Shown piece after piece: positions 1 through 7,343 of a stretch of DNA of 64,000 nucleotides. Each line of letters opens with the position of its first letter. The first letter of the stretch is position 1. The stretch is from Kribbella caucasensis (GTDB lineage: Bacteria; Actinomycetota; Actinomycetes; Propionibacteriales; Kribbellaceae): contig NZ_SNWQ01000018.1 of NCBI RefSeq assembly GCF_004361855.1, forward strand, positions 141,771-205,770, in the 5' to 3' direction. A program made the position numbers and the translations under genes. Below the pieces are notes generated by a model, which was not told the origin of the DNA, searched no databases, and saw only the letters and a list, made by a program, of their open reading frames with translations.

Positions 1-165
1 GCGGTAGGATGCGGGCGAACCACTCCTGCGTCGCAGGGAAGCCGGTCCGAAGCCGGCGCTGACCCGCAACCGTAGGCCACCTCAGGTGGCGAGCCGGAAC
101 ACTGTGACGCAGGCAGACAGGCTCAGCTACCCGCCGTGGTCCGCGGGTGGAGCCCCACCCTGCCG
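1..165 (+). promoter_or_regulatory. Cobalamin (AdoCbl) riboswitch
   Basis: The block at 37-115 carries the conserved riboswitch core: AGGGAAGCCGGT, then a matching CCGGCGCTGACCCGCAACC, then GCCACC...GGTGGC and GAGCCGGAACACTGTGACG (the B12-box region). It is followed at 129-148 by an ACCCGC/GCGGGT stem and at 146-160 by a GGGTGG/CCACCC stem, which could act as the expression platform or sequester the ribosome site. It lies directly upstream of the ECF transporter and cobU-cobS genes, so B12 should repress this operon. The 5' end may begin outside the window. Confidence 0.9.
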
Positions 166-214
166 CTGCAGGCGGGACCTCCTCCACCGGGCCCGGCCCG
201 ATCGAGGACACGAG

Positions 215-949
215 ATGACTGCACACCGGACCGTACGACTGGTCCTCAGCCTGCTGGCGGGTCTCCTGCTGGCTGGGACCGTCACCACCACCGCCCAGGC
301 CGAGGACGGCTACCGTTTCTGGGGCTATTACCAATGGACCAACGGACAGTGGGCCTTCGCCCAGAAGGGCGCCGAAGGGGTGACTCCGGCCGACGGCTCC
401 GTCGAGGGCTGGCGGTACGCCGTCGGCGGCGCGAAGCCCCGGGTACCGCGCGCTGCCGGTGACTTCGCCGCGATCTGCGGGGCGACGCCGGCCGAGTCCG
501 GCAAGAAGCGGGTCGCCCTGGTGATCGACGCCGGTACGCCGGCCGACTCCGCCTCGGGTGAGACGCCGCCCGCGGCCTCCGGGACGTGTGTGGTCACCGA
601 CCCGAAGGCGACCGGCGCGAAGATCCTCTCCGCCGTCCAGCCGGTCCGGATCGAGAAGGGCCTGACCTGCGGTATCGGCGGCTACCCGGGCAAGGGATGC
701 GGCGACCCGGTCAAGAACATCCAGGTGCCCGCGACGGACACGCCGGTGACGCTGGAGATCGGTGCGGCGGTGGGCGCGGCGACCACGCCGACCCCGACCG
801 CAGTACCGACCAACGGCAGCAGCGCTCCAGCTGAGCAGGAGGAAGACGCTCCATGGGGCGGCATCGTCGGCTTCGTAGCGCTCGTGGTCCTGCTTGCCGG
901 CGGCACGTACTTCGTCAGCCGCCGTCGCCGCGCGAGTCAGCAGAGTTAG
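215..949 (+). CDS. Secreted, C-terminally membrane-anchored protein of the cobalamin ECF locus (SCO2322-like)
   Basis: A 244-residue protein. I chose the ATG at 215 because it opens a classical signal peptide (MTAHRTVRLVLSLLAGLLLA, cleavage near AQA-ED). The exported domain has a WGYYQW motif, two cysteine pairs and a Pro/Thr/Ser-rich stalk. The C-terminus has one transmembrane helix (about residues 212-232) followed by RRRR, like an anchored surface protein. It is the first gene after the cobalamin riboswitch and is directly followed by ecfT at 950. Related proteins (SCO2322 family) accompany actinobacterial ECF cobalamin/cobalt transporters, so a role in capturing or presenting B12 or corrinoid is a reasonable inference. 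No catalytic motif is seen. Confidence 0.75.
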   Translation: MTAHRTVRLVLSLLAGLLLAGTVTTTAQAEDGYRFWGYYQWTNGQWAFAQKGAEGVTPADGSVEGWRYAVGGAKPRVPRAAGDFAAICGATPAESGKKRVALVIDAGTPADSASGETPPAASGTCVVTDPKATGAKILSAVQPVRIEKGLTCGIGGYPGKGCGDPVKNIQVPATDTPVTLEIGAAVGAATTPTPTAVPTNGSSAPAEQEEDAPWGGIVGFVALVVLLAGGTYFVSRRRRASQQS

Positions 950-2047
950 GTGCGAGCGGTCCACCACCTGAACCTCCCCCGGGCACTCCACCCGGGGGCC
1001 TGGTGGTTGTGGGCGCTCGGCCTGGCCGTGGCCGCGAGCAGGACCCGCAACCCCGTCCTGCTCATCCTGATCCTGGCAGTGGCCGGCTTTGTTGTCTCCA
1101 CACGGCGCAGTGACGACCCCTGGGCCAACAGCTTCGTCGCGTTCCTCAAACTCGGCCTGGTTGTGATCGGCATCCGAGTGGTGCTGCAGGCTCTGCTGTC
1201 GACGCGCTCGCAAGGCAACACAGTGCTGTTCACCCTGCCGCAGATCCCGTTGCCCGACTGGGCCAGCGGTGTGAAGCTGGGCGGCGAAGTGACCGCCGAG
1301 GCCTTGGTCACCGCCCTGTACGACGGGGGCCAGCTCGCCGTGATGCTGTGTTGTATCGGTGCCGCCAACGCGCTGGCCAGTCCGCGCAGGCTGCTCAAGT
1401 CGTTGCCGGGAGCCCTCTACGAGATGGGTGTGGCCTGCGTGGTCGCGTTGACCTTCGCACCGCAACTGGTCACCGACGCTCGCCGGATCCGGGCCGCGCG
1501 GCGACTGCGCGGCCGTACTCGCGGATCCTTCCGGACCACCGCAATGCCTGTCCTGGAAGGCGCGCTCGACCGGTCGGTGGAGTTGGCTGCGGCGATGGAC
1601 TCCCGCGGTTACGGCCGTACTGCGCACGTGCCGCGCCGCCAACGCCGGATCACCAGTGCCGCCGTACTGCTCGGTCTCCTCGGCATCATGCTCGGCGTCT
1701 ACTCGTTGCTCACCGACGCGATGGCGGTCCCGGTGGCCGCGACGGCCCTCCTGGTCGGCGTACTGCTCGCCACTGGTGCGATGGCGATCGGTCGTCAGCG
1801 GGTGACCCGTTCGCGCTACCGGCCCGATCCGTGGGCGCTGCCCGAGTGGTTGGTGGTGGCGTCCGGTGCGGCGGCCGCGGCGACGATGATCGCTGCTGCG
1901 GCTGCTGGTGTGGACGGTCTGGTTCTCGCCGGACCGCTGGTCGTTCCACCCGTTCCGGTGCTGCCTGTGGTCGGTCTGCTGCTCGGGTTGGCGCCCGCCG
2001 TTGCCGCCCCTCCCCTGGTACGACGGCGTGAGCTGGTGCCCGCATGA
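950..2047 (+). CDS. ecfT: ECF transporter transmembrane (T) component
   Basis: A 365-residue CbiQ/EcfT-family protein that couples the ATPases to the substrate-binding subunit. Start is GTG at 950, immediately after the stop of the upstream gene. It has hydrophobic helices in both halves and the two cytoplasmic Ala-Arg-Gly coupling motifs, ARRLRG (183-188) and AMDSRG (215-220), that contact the ATPases. The C-terminal third has extra hydrophobic segments, longer than a minimal EcfT. Its TGA overlaps the ATG of ecfA (ATGA, 2044-2047), implying translational coupling. Cobalamin or cobinamide as substrate is inferred from the riboswitch and cob genes. Confidence 0.88.
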   Translation: MRAVHHLNLPRALHPGAWWLWALGLAVAASRTRNPVLLILILAVAGFVVSTRRSDDPWANSFVAFLKLGLVVIGIRVVLQALLSTRSQGNTVLFTLPQIPLPDWASGVKLGGEVTAEALVTALYDGGQLAVMLCCIGAANALASPRRLLKSLPGALYEMGVACVVALTFAPQLVTDARRIRAARRLRGRTRGSFRTTAMPVLEGALDRSVELAAAMDSRGYGRTAHVPRRQRRITSAAVLLGLLGIMLGVYSLLTDAMAVPVAATALLVGVLLATGAMAIGRQRVTRSRYRPDPWALPEWLVVASGAAAAATMIAAAAAGVDGLVLAGPLVVPPVPVLPVVGLLLGLAPAVAAPPLVRRRELVPA

Positions 2048-3654
2048 TCGAGTTCGACCGGGTGACAGTGACGTACGACGGGGCGGAGCAGCCCGCGTTG
2101 CGTGATGTCAGCTTCACCGTTCCAGAGGGCGAACTGGCGTTGGTGATCGGCCGCACCGGTTCCGGCAAGTCCACTCTGCTCCGCGCGATCAACGGTCTCG
2201 TCCCGCACTTCACCGGCGGCACCCTGGCCGGCCGCGTGCTGGTCAACGGCCGCGACACCCAGGCCTACCGCCCCCGCGACCTGGCCGATGTGGTCGGCAT
2301 CGTCGGGCAGGACCCGATGGCCGGTTTCGTCACCGACACGGTCGAGGACGAGCTGGCGTACAGCATGGAGTCGCTCGGTGTCGCGCCCGACGTGATGCGC
2401 CGCCGGGTCGAGGAAACCCTTGATCTACTGGGGTTGGCCGACGTACGGGATCGGGCTCTGACGTCCTTGTCGGGCGGACAGCGGCAGCGAACCGCGATCG
2501 GGGCTGCCCTGACGTCCCACCCCGCCGTACTGGTGCTGGACGAGCCCACATCGGCCCTGGATCCACAGGCAGCCGAGGAGGTCCTGGCTGCCCTGCAACG
2601 ACTCGTGCATGACCTGGGCGTCACCGTCGTTATGGCCGAACACCGGCTCGAACGGGTCATCCAGTACGCCGACCGGGTGATCGAAGTACCCGGTGGTACT
2701 GCTGTCGTGTCCACTGGTCTCCCGGCCGACCTGATGGTGACAGCGCCCGTCGCACCGCCAGTGGTGGAGCTCGGGCGGCTCGCTGGTTGGTCCCCGCTGC
2801 CCCTGTCGGTGCGGGACGCCCGGCGTGCGGCCGGAGTACTGCGGGACCGGTTGGGCGACTCCGGCCCGATCCGTCCGGTCCCCGTCGTCGGCAGTGAGCT
2901 TGCCCGGTGCAACGATCTCATCGCCGGCTACGGGACCATCACTGCATTGCGCGGTGTGTCCCTGACCATCAACTCGGGCGAAGTGGTCGCGCTGATGGGC
3001 CGCAACGGCGCCGGCAAGTCCACACTGCTGAACGCCCTCGTGGGACTCGTGCAGCCCCGCTCCGGCACCCTGACGGCGGCCGGCGTGGACCCGCGTCGTA
3101 CGAAGCCCAAACGGTTGGTGAAAGCGGTCGGCCTGGTACCGCAGGAACCTGCGGACCTCCTATACGCCGCCACGGTCGCGGAGGAGTGTGCTGCGGCCGA
3201 CTCGGACTTCCGGGTGCGTGCGGGTCGTTGCCGCTCACTACTGGATCGGCTGGCGCCCGACATCGACGACCAGTTGCACCCGCGCGACCTGTCTGAGGGA
3301 CAACGTCTCTGCTTGGCCCTGGCCGTCGTACTATGCGGCGCTCCCCCGCTGCTGTTGCTGGACGAACCGACCCGTGGGCTGGACTACGGGGCCAAACGCC
3401 GCCTGGTCGAGATCCTGCGCGAACTCGCCGCCGAGGGCCATGCCGTCATCCTGTCCACCCATGACGTGGAGATGGTCGCCGAGGTCGCCACCCGGGTACT
3501 GGTGCTGGCCGATGGCGAACTGGTGAGCGACGGCGAGACCGCGGCCGTCATCGCCGGCTCCCCCGCGTTCGCGCCGCAAGTGGCGAAGATCCTGGCCCCG
3601 CTGCCCTTCCTGACCGTCGGAGAAGTCGCGACCGCGCTGGAACGGGCATCTTGA
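2044..3654 (+). CDS. ecfA: ECF transporter ATPase, two fused ABC domains
   Basis: A 536-residue protein with two ABC ATPase domains in tandem, replacing the usual EcfA/EcfA' pair. Domain 1 has Walker A GRTGSGKST (36-44), signature LSGGQRQR (142-149) and Walker B VLVLDEP (162-168). Domain 2 has Walker A GRNGAGKST (319-327), a slightly degenerate signature LSEGQRLC and Walker B LLLLDEP. It drives transport by the neighbouring T and S components. The TGA stop (3652-3654) is contributed by the end of the inserted tnpB element: the last genomic base is 3650 and the final codons read GCA TCT TGA. Joining 3650 to 4992 would read GCA TCG TGA, so the same C-terminal Ser and stop appear to have existed before insertion. 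Confidence 0.92.
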   Translation: MIEFDRVTVTYDGAEQPALRDVSFTVPEGELALVIGRTGSGKSTLLRAINGLVPHFTGGTLAGRVLVNGRDTQAYRPRDLADVVGIVGQDPMAGFVTDTVEDELAYSMESLGVAPDVMRRRVEETLDLLGLADVRDRALTSLSGGQRQRTAIGAALTSHPAVLVLDEPTSALDPQAAEEVLAALQRLVHDLGVTVVMAEHRLERVIQYADRVIEVPGGTAVVSTGLPADLMVTAPVAPPVVELGRLAGWSPLPLSVRDARRAAGVLRDRLGDSGPIRPVPVVGSELARCNDLIAGYGTITALRGVSLTINSGEVVALMGRNGAGKSTLLNALVGLVQPRSGTLTAAGVDPRRTKPKRLVKAVGLVPQEPADLLYAATVAEECAAADSDFRVRAGRCRSLLDRLAPDIDDQLHPRDLSEGQRLCLALAVVLCGAPPLLLLDEPTRGLDYGAKRRLVEILRELAAEGHAVILSTHDVEMVAEVATRVLVLADGELVSDGETAAVIAGSPAFAPQVAKILAPLPFLTVGEVATALERAS

Positions 3655-3800
3655 CGTCCTCCCCGCCCTGAGGGACGGGGATTCCAACCACTACCCGGAG
3701 GCAGCGAGTTGAGGTTCACGCTTCGACGAGACCCGTGGTGGCGTCTCTCGGCGCGCGCTGACGGCCCGTCCGGCCGCGATATTCACTGCCGCGTTCACGT
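3651..3800 (-). ncRNA. Predicted omega RNA (reRNA) scaffold for TnpB
   Basis: TnpB guide RNAs are processed from the 3' end of the tnpB transcript through the right end of the element, and the guide is the flank just outside. Here the tnpB strand reads GGAATCCCCGTCCCTCAGGG, closes the hairpin with CGGGGAGGAC and ends GTCAA. This resembles the ISDra2 scaffold, which also ends in a hairpin followed by TCAA. The guide would be the complement of 3650 downward (GATGCCCGTTCCAGCGCGGT), i.e. the last codons of ecfA. The 5' boundary at 3800 is approximate. Confidence 0.55.
3658..3688. repeat. Right-end subterminal hairpin of the tnpB element
   Basis: CCCCGCCCTGAGGGACGGGG (3661-3680) pairs CCCCG with CGGGG around an inner CC/GG and a TGAG loop. 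It is a near copy of the left-end hairpin at 4953-4972. It lies in the 3' untranslated part of tnpB. Confidence 0.75.
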
Positions 3801-4887
3801 CCGCGTTCGCCCGGTGTCCGCAGGCTACGCACCAGAACACCGCTTGGTTCTCGCGGCTTCCCGGTGCGCAGTGCCCACAGACGCTACAGGTCTGCGACGT
3901 GTACGCAGGATTCACTTTCTCGACCCGGCCGGGCGCCTTGTGCTCCAGGCGCTGGACGAGCAGCCCCCAGCCGTTGGCCAGGATGCCCCGGTTGAGCCCG
4001 GCTTTGGCGCGGCGACGGTTCGGCAGGTACCTCCCTGGTCGTTCGGGGTCGGGTTTCGGCTTGGGTCGCCGGGTCAGCGGCGCGACCCGCAGGTCCTCCA
4101 CGCGGATGACATCGAACCGGCGGGCGAGGTCGGTGCTGGTCTTCTCCACCCAGTCCTTGCGCCGGTCGCCGGCCCGGGCGTACAGCTTCGCGATCGCGAC
4201 CTGCACCCGGCCGCGGCGCTTGGAGCCGCGACGGCAGCGGGCAAGGCGACGTTGCAGCTGCTTGAGCCGTGCCTGCTCACGGTCCGACAGCCCAGGACAA
4301 GACAGGAGTTCTCCGGTGGACAGGGCGGCCGAGACGGTCACGCCGCGATCCACCCCGACCAACTCCCCCGTCCCCGGTGCGGGGATCGGCTCCGGGATCG
4401 CGGCGAACGCGAGGTACCAGCGACCCATCCGGTCGCAGGTCACGCGGTACGACTTCGCGTCGGGAATGGCACGGGACAGCCGGAACCGCACCCAGCCGAC
4501 CTTCGGCACCAGCACCCGCGCCCACTTCCGGCTCAGCTTCTCAACACGGGCCGCCTGGGAACCGTCGATCCGGAATCCCTCGTGCCGCCCGGCCTTGCGC
4601 CAGGTCGGCCGCCGGTGGGTCCCGGCGTGGAAGTTCTTGACCGCCTGGTCGAAGTCTCGCAGCGCCTGCTGCTGCACGGTCTGCGACCCGGCCCGCAACC
4701 ACTCGAACGCGGCTCGCGCCTCGGTCAACTGCCGGCACTGCTCAGCAAAGCCCGGCGTCGCGCCCTTGTCGCGGGTCCACATCGCCCACTGCTCAAGCGC
4801 CAGATTCCACAGATACCGGGCGTCCCGACACAGTTCCAGCAACGCAGCCTGCTGCGCAGGACTCGGGTACATCCGGAACCGGGACAT
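3691..4887 (-). CDS. tnpB: TnpB, RNA-guided RuvC nuclease of an IS605-type element
   Basis: A 398-residue TnpB (OrfB_IS605) with an N-terminal helix-turn-helix-like domain (FRMYPSPAQQ...RYLWNLAL), the split RuvC nuclease with catalytic D180 (GVDRG), E264 (VEDL) and D363 (NADVNAA), and a C-terminal zinc ribbon (C334, C337, C353, C356). All catalytic residues are present, so the nuclease looks active. Length is normal. ATG at 4887 is the only good start. TnpB proteins use an RNA derived from the element's right end to cleave DNA next to a short motif, which helps preserve the element. It lies antisense to the ECF operon. An antisense ORF across it (3709-4995, plus strand) is a shadow. Confidence 0.93.
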   Translation of the reverse strand: MSRFRMYPSPAQQAALLELCRDARYLWNLALEQWAMWTRDKGATPGFAEQCRQLTEARAAFEWLRAGSQTVQQQALRDFDQAVKNFHAGTHRRPTWRKAGRHEGFRIDGSQAARVEKLSRKWARVLVPKVGWVRFRLSRAIPDAKSYRVTCDRMGRWYLAFAAIPEPIPAPGTGELVGVDRGVTVSAALSTGELLSCPGLSDREQARLKQLQRRLARCRRGSKRRGRVQVAIAKLYARAGDRRKDWVEKTSTDLARRFDVIRVEDLRVAPLTRRPKPKPDPERPGRYLPNRRRAKAGLNRGILANGWGLLVQRLEHKAPGRVEKVNPAYTSQTCSVCGHCAPGSRENQAVFWCVACGHRANADVNAAVNIAAGRAVSARRETPPRVSSKREPQLAASG

Positions 4888-4949
4888 ACCGCTGATCCAA
4901 TCAGTTGGGACCGACAGTCCCCAAGCTCCGAAGGGAGGCAGTCGCGGTT

Positions 4950-4977
4950 CCTCCCCGCCCTTAAGGACGGGACTTCC
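4950..4977. repeat. Left-end subterminal hairpin of the tnpB element
   Basis: CCCCGCCCTTAAGGACGGGA at 4953-4972 can pair CCCG with CGGG and closely matches the other end. It precedes tnpB and lies 20 bases inside the inferred left boundary. Confidence 0.7.
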
Positions 4978-4991
4978 CCGCGACAGCTCAG

Positions 4992-5801
4992 GTGAGACTC
5001 GTCCGGCTCAAGCCCCGCAGTACTGCGACCCTGTTGCTGGCGTCGCTGGTCGGCATCCTCGCCTTCGGTTGGCCGTTGTTATGGCAGACGGACCAGGTCG
5101 GGGAGTCGGCGATCGGGCACACCACGGACGCGCCCTGGTTGTTCGTGTTGTTGCTGCCGTTGCTGGTGGCCGTCGTACTGGCCGAGCTGGCCGAGGCGGG
5201 GATCGACGCGAAGGTGATCTCGCTGCTCGGCATGCTCGCCGCGGTCGGTGCTGCTCTGCGTGCACTCGGGCCCGGTACGGCGGGGCTCGAACCGGGGTTC
5301 TTCCTGCTGATCCTGGCGGGGCGGGCGTTCGGGGCCGGGTTCGGGTTCGTGCTGGGGGCCGTGTCGTTGCTGGCAGGGGCGATGATCAGCGGTGGGGTCG
5401 GGCCGTGGATGCCGTTCCAGATGTTCGCCTGTGCGTGGGTCGGGTGCCTGGCCGGGCTGTTGCCGCGAGTGGGTGGGCGGCTGGAGATCCTGTTACTGGC
5501 GGCGTATTCGATGGTGGCGGGCGTGCTGTACGGGTTGGTGATGAACCTGTGGTTCTGGCCGTATGCGACGTTCGGCAGCGACTTCTCGTTCATCCCGGGC
5601 GACTCGCTGGCGGAGAACCTGCATCGGTATTTCCTGTTCGTGGTGGCAACGTCCCTGGGGTGGGACATTCCGCGCGGAGTGCTGTGCGCCGTACTGGTGC
5701 TGGGGTTGGGCCGGCCGATTCTGAACGCGTTCCGGCGGACCGCGCGGAAGGCGGCGTTCGACGTACCGGTGGTGTTCGAGTCCGGGAGGACTGATGGCTG
5801 A
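4992..5801 (+). CDS. ecfS: ECF transporter substrate-binding (S) component
   Basis: A 269-residue integral membrane protein with about six to seven hydrophobic helices, a glycine-rich central stretch (GRAFGAGFGFVLGA) and a WMPFQMFAC motif, typical of the actinobacterial CbrT/ECF S-component group. Start is GTG at 4992, the first base after the inferred left end of the tnpB element. Before insertion that GTG would have overlapped the ecfA stop (GTGA). It now has no clear SD of its own, only element DNA (GACAGCTCAG) upstream. Its 3' end overlaps cobU by 8 bases. Substrate is inferred to be cobalamin or cobinamide from the riboswitch and neighbours. Confidence 0.82.
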   Translation: MRLVRLKPRSTATLLLASLVGILAFGWPLLWQTDQVGESAIGHTTDAPWLFVLLLPLLVAVVLAELAEAGIDAKVISLLGMLAAVGAALRALGPGTAGLEPGFFLLILAGRAFGAGFGFVLGAVSLLAGAMISGGVGPWMPFQMFACAWVGCLAGLLPRVGGRLEILLLAAYSMVAGVLYGLVMNLWFWPYATFGSDFSFIPGDSLAENLHRYFLFVVATSLGWDIPRGVLCAVLVLGLGRPILNAFRRTARKAAFDVPVVFESGRTDG

Positions 5802-6495
5802 GTTGGTGACCGGTCCGGACGGCGCTGTCGTCGACGGTGTGCTTCGGCTCGGACGTGACGGGACCGTGGGGGTTGAGGGCTACGAGGTCTCCACTGTGCG
5901 GACCCCACACGGACTCCGGTACGACGTACGCACGCCCGATGGGTCTTCGTTGTCGTGGACCACGCCCGTTGAGTCGCAGCGGACCCTGATACTTGGTGGG
6001 GCCCGATCCGGCAAGTCCACCGAGGCGGAGCGCCTACTCGCCGACCACCCGGACACCCTGTACGTCGCGACCGGTGGGGACGGATCGGCCGATCCTGAGT
6101 GGGCTGCGCGGATCGCCATGCACCGTGCGCGTCGTCCGTCGACGTGGGGGCTGGCCGAGACGATCGACCTGGTGCCGCTGCTCGACTCCCCTGGTCCGCC
6201 TCTGCTGGTGGACTGCCTGACCCTCTGGCTGGCCCGCACGATGGACGCCTGCGACGTCTGGGCGTCACCCGACCGGGTGGTCGAGGTCGAAGCCGAGATC
6301 GCCGCCCTCGCCGCCGCGTGGTCCCGGACCCCCCGCCTGGTGGTTGCCGTCAGCAACGAGGTCGGCGCGGGCGTAGTACCCGCCGATCCCGGCACCCGCC
6401 TCTACCGAGACCTGATGGGCCGCGTGAACACCACCATCGCCCACCACTCCACCACCGTCCTCTGGTGCATCGCCGGCCGAACGGTTCCCCTCTGA
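5794..6495 (+). CDS. cobU: Adenosylcobinamide kinase / adenosylcobinamide-phosphate guanylyltransferase
   Basis: A 233-residue CobU. The catalytic core starts near residue 63 with Walker A GGARSGKST (68-76), followed by the HRARRP motif (H110 is the expected guanylylated His), LLVDCLTLWL and VSNEVGAGVVP. It phosphorylates adenosylcobinamide and transfers GMP to give AdoCbi-GDP, the CobS substrate. Residues 1-62 are an extra N-terminal domain absent from the roughly 180-residue enterobacterial enzyme and contain no motif I recognise. ATG at 5794 overlaps the ecfS stop by 8 bases, and the stop shares one base with the cobS ATG (TGATG at 6493-6497). Confidence 0.93.
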   Translation: MAELVTGPDGAVVDGVLRLGRDGTVGVEGYEVSTVRTPHGLRYDVRTPDGSSLSWTTPVESQRTLILGGARSGKSTEAERLLADHPDTLYVATGGDGSADPEWAARIAMHRARRPSTWGLAETIDLVPLLDSPGPPLLVDCLTLWLARTMDACDVWASPDRVVEVEAEIAALAAAWSRTPRLVVAVSNEVGAGVVPADPGTRLYRDLMGRVNTTIAHHSTTVLWCIAGRTVPL

Positions 6496-7343
6496 TGCTT
6501 GACGGGTTGAAGTTGGCGTTGGGGACGCTGACGGTTCTCCCGGCGCCGATGCCGTCCAAGGTCGACCGGCGGATCGCGGGGCGGGCGATGGTGTTCGCGC
6601 CTGGGATCGGGCTGCTGCTTGGCGGATTCGCGGCGTTGGTCGTGGCCGGTGTTCAAGCGTTGAAGCCGGAGGCGGATCTGCTGGCGGCTGTGCTCGGGGT
6701 GCTGGTACTGGTGGTGTTGTCGGGCGCACTGCATCTCGACGGGCTGGCCGACTTCGCCGATGCGCTCGGCAGCCGGCGGGATCGCGAGACCATGTTGCGG
6801 ATCATGAAGCAGAGCGACATCGGCCCGTTCGGCGTCGTCGCGATCGTCACCGTTCTGCTGATCGACGTCGCCGCGCTCACCACTTGCATCACCGCAGGCT
6901 TCGGCTGGCAGTCCATCCTCATCGCGACCACCGCCAGCCGCCTCACCCTCCCCTGGTCCTGCCGCACCACCATCCCAACCGCCCGCCCCGACGGCCTGGG
7001 CGCACTCGTAGCCTCCACGGTCCCCCTGCGCGCCGCCGCCCTAACCACCATCACAACCCTCGCCGCCACCCTCCTCCTCACCTGGCTCACCACCCCCTCC
7101 ACCAACCACCCCGCCTCCAGCACCACCCCGCCCACCCCGCTAGCCACCCCAACCACCGCCCTCGCCTCCGCCCCGACCACCCTCATCGCCACCACAGCCG
7201 CCGTCCTGATCGCCGTCGCCACCGCACTCGCCGTAACCCACCGCGCCCGCAAAACCCTGAACGGAATCACCGGCGACGTCCTAGGCGCCACAGTCGAACT
7301 AGCCCTCCCCACCACCCTCCTGACCCTCGCCCTAACCACCTGA
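6495..7343 (+). CDS. cobS: Adenosylcobinamide-GDP ribazoletransferase
   Basis: A 282-residue membrane protein of the CobS/CobV family that joins AdoCbi-GDP and alpha-ribazole to form adenosylcobalamin. Diagnostic motifs are HLDGLADFADALGS, MKQSDIGPFGV and GITGDVLGATVEL near the C-terminus, plus several hydrophobic helices. I chose the ATG at 6495 (overlapping the cobU stop) over an upstream in-frame extension that lies inside cobU. The region from about 6950 to 7340 is extremely C-rich on the coding strand, giving Thr/Pro/Ala-rich sequence (TWLTTPSTNHPASSTTPPTP) between conserved motifs. This looks like a composition-driven variable loop. It is the last gene of the riboswitch operon. Confidence 0.92.
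   Translation: MLDGLKLALGTLTVLPAPMPSKVDRRIAGRAMVFAPGIGLLLGGFAALVVAGVQALKPEADLLAAVLGVLVLVVLSGALHLDGLADFADALGSRRDRETMLRIMKQSDIGPFGVVAIVTVLLIDVAALTTCITAGFGWQSILIATTASRLTLPWSCRTTIPTARPDGLGALVASTVPLRAAALTTITTLAATLLLTWLTTPSTNHPASSTTPPTPLATPTTALASAPTTLIATTAAVLIAVATALAVTHRARKTLNGITGDVLGATVELALPTTLLTLALTT

Larger units (their letters stand above)
3651..4991 (-). mobile_element. IS605-superfamily, tnpB-only element (IS1341-like), 1341 bp
   Basis: The element contains tnpB and no tnpA. Both ends carry the same motif: CCTCCCCGCCCTGAGGGACG at 3658 and CCTCCCCGCCCTTAAGGACG at 4950, each continuing to a TTCC and each able to form a subterminal hairpin. Read on the tnpB strand, the right end finishes ...GACGTCAA at 3651, like the TCAA right cleavage site of IS608/ISDra2-type elements. 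The left end is preceded by TCTCAC (4992-4997 complement), similar to the IS608 TTAC target. Boundaries 3651 and 4991 are inferred from these motifs and because precise removal recreates a GTGA stop-start overlap between ecfA and ecfS. No target-site duplication is expected for this family. Confidence 0.8.

Noticed and set aside
3709..4995. 428-codon plus-strand ORF
   Set aside because: Antisense shadow of tnpB. It has no family motif, while the minus strand has all TnpB catalytic residues.
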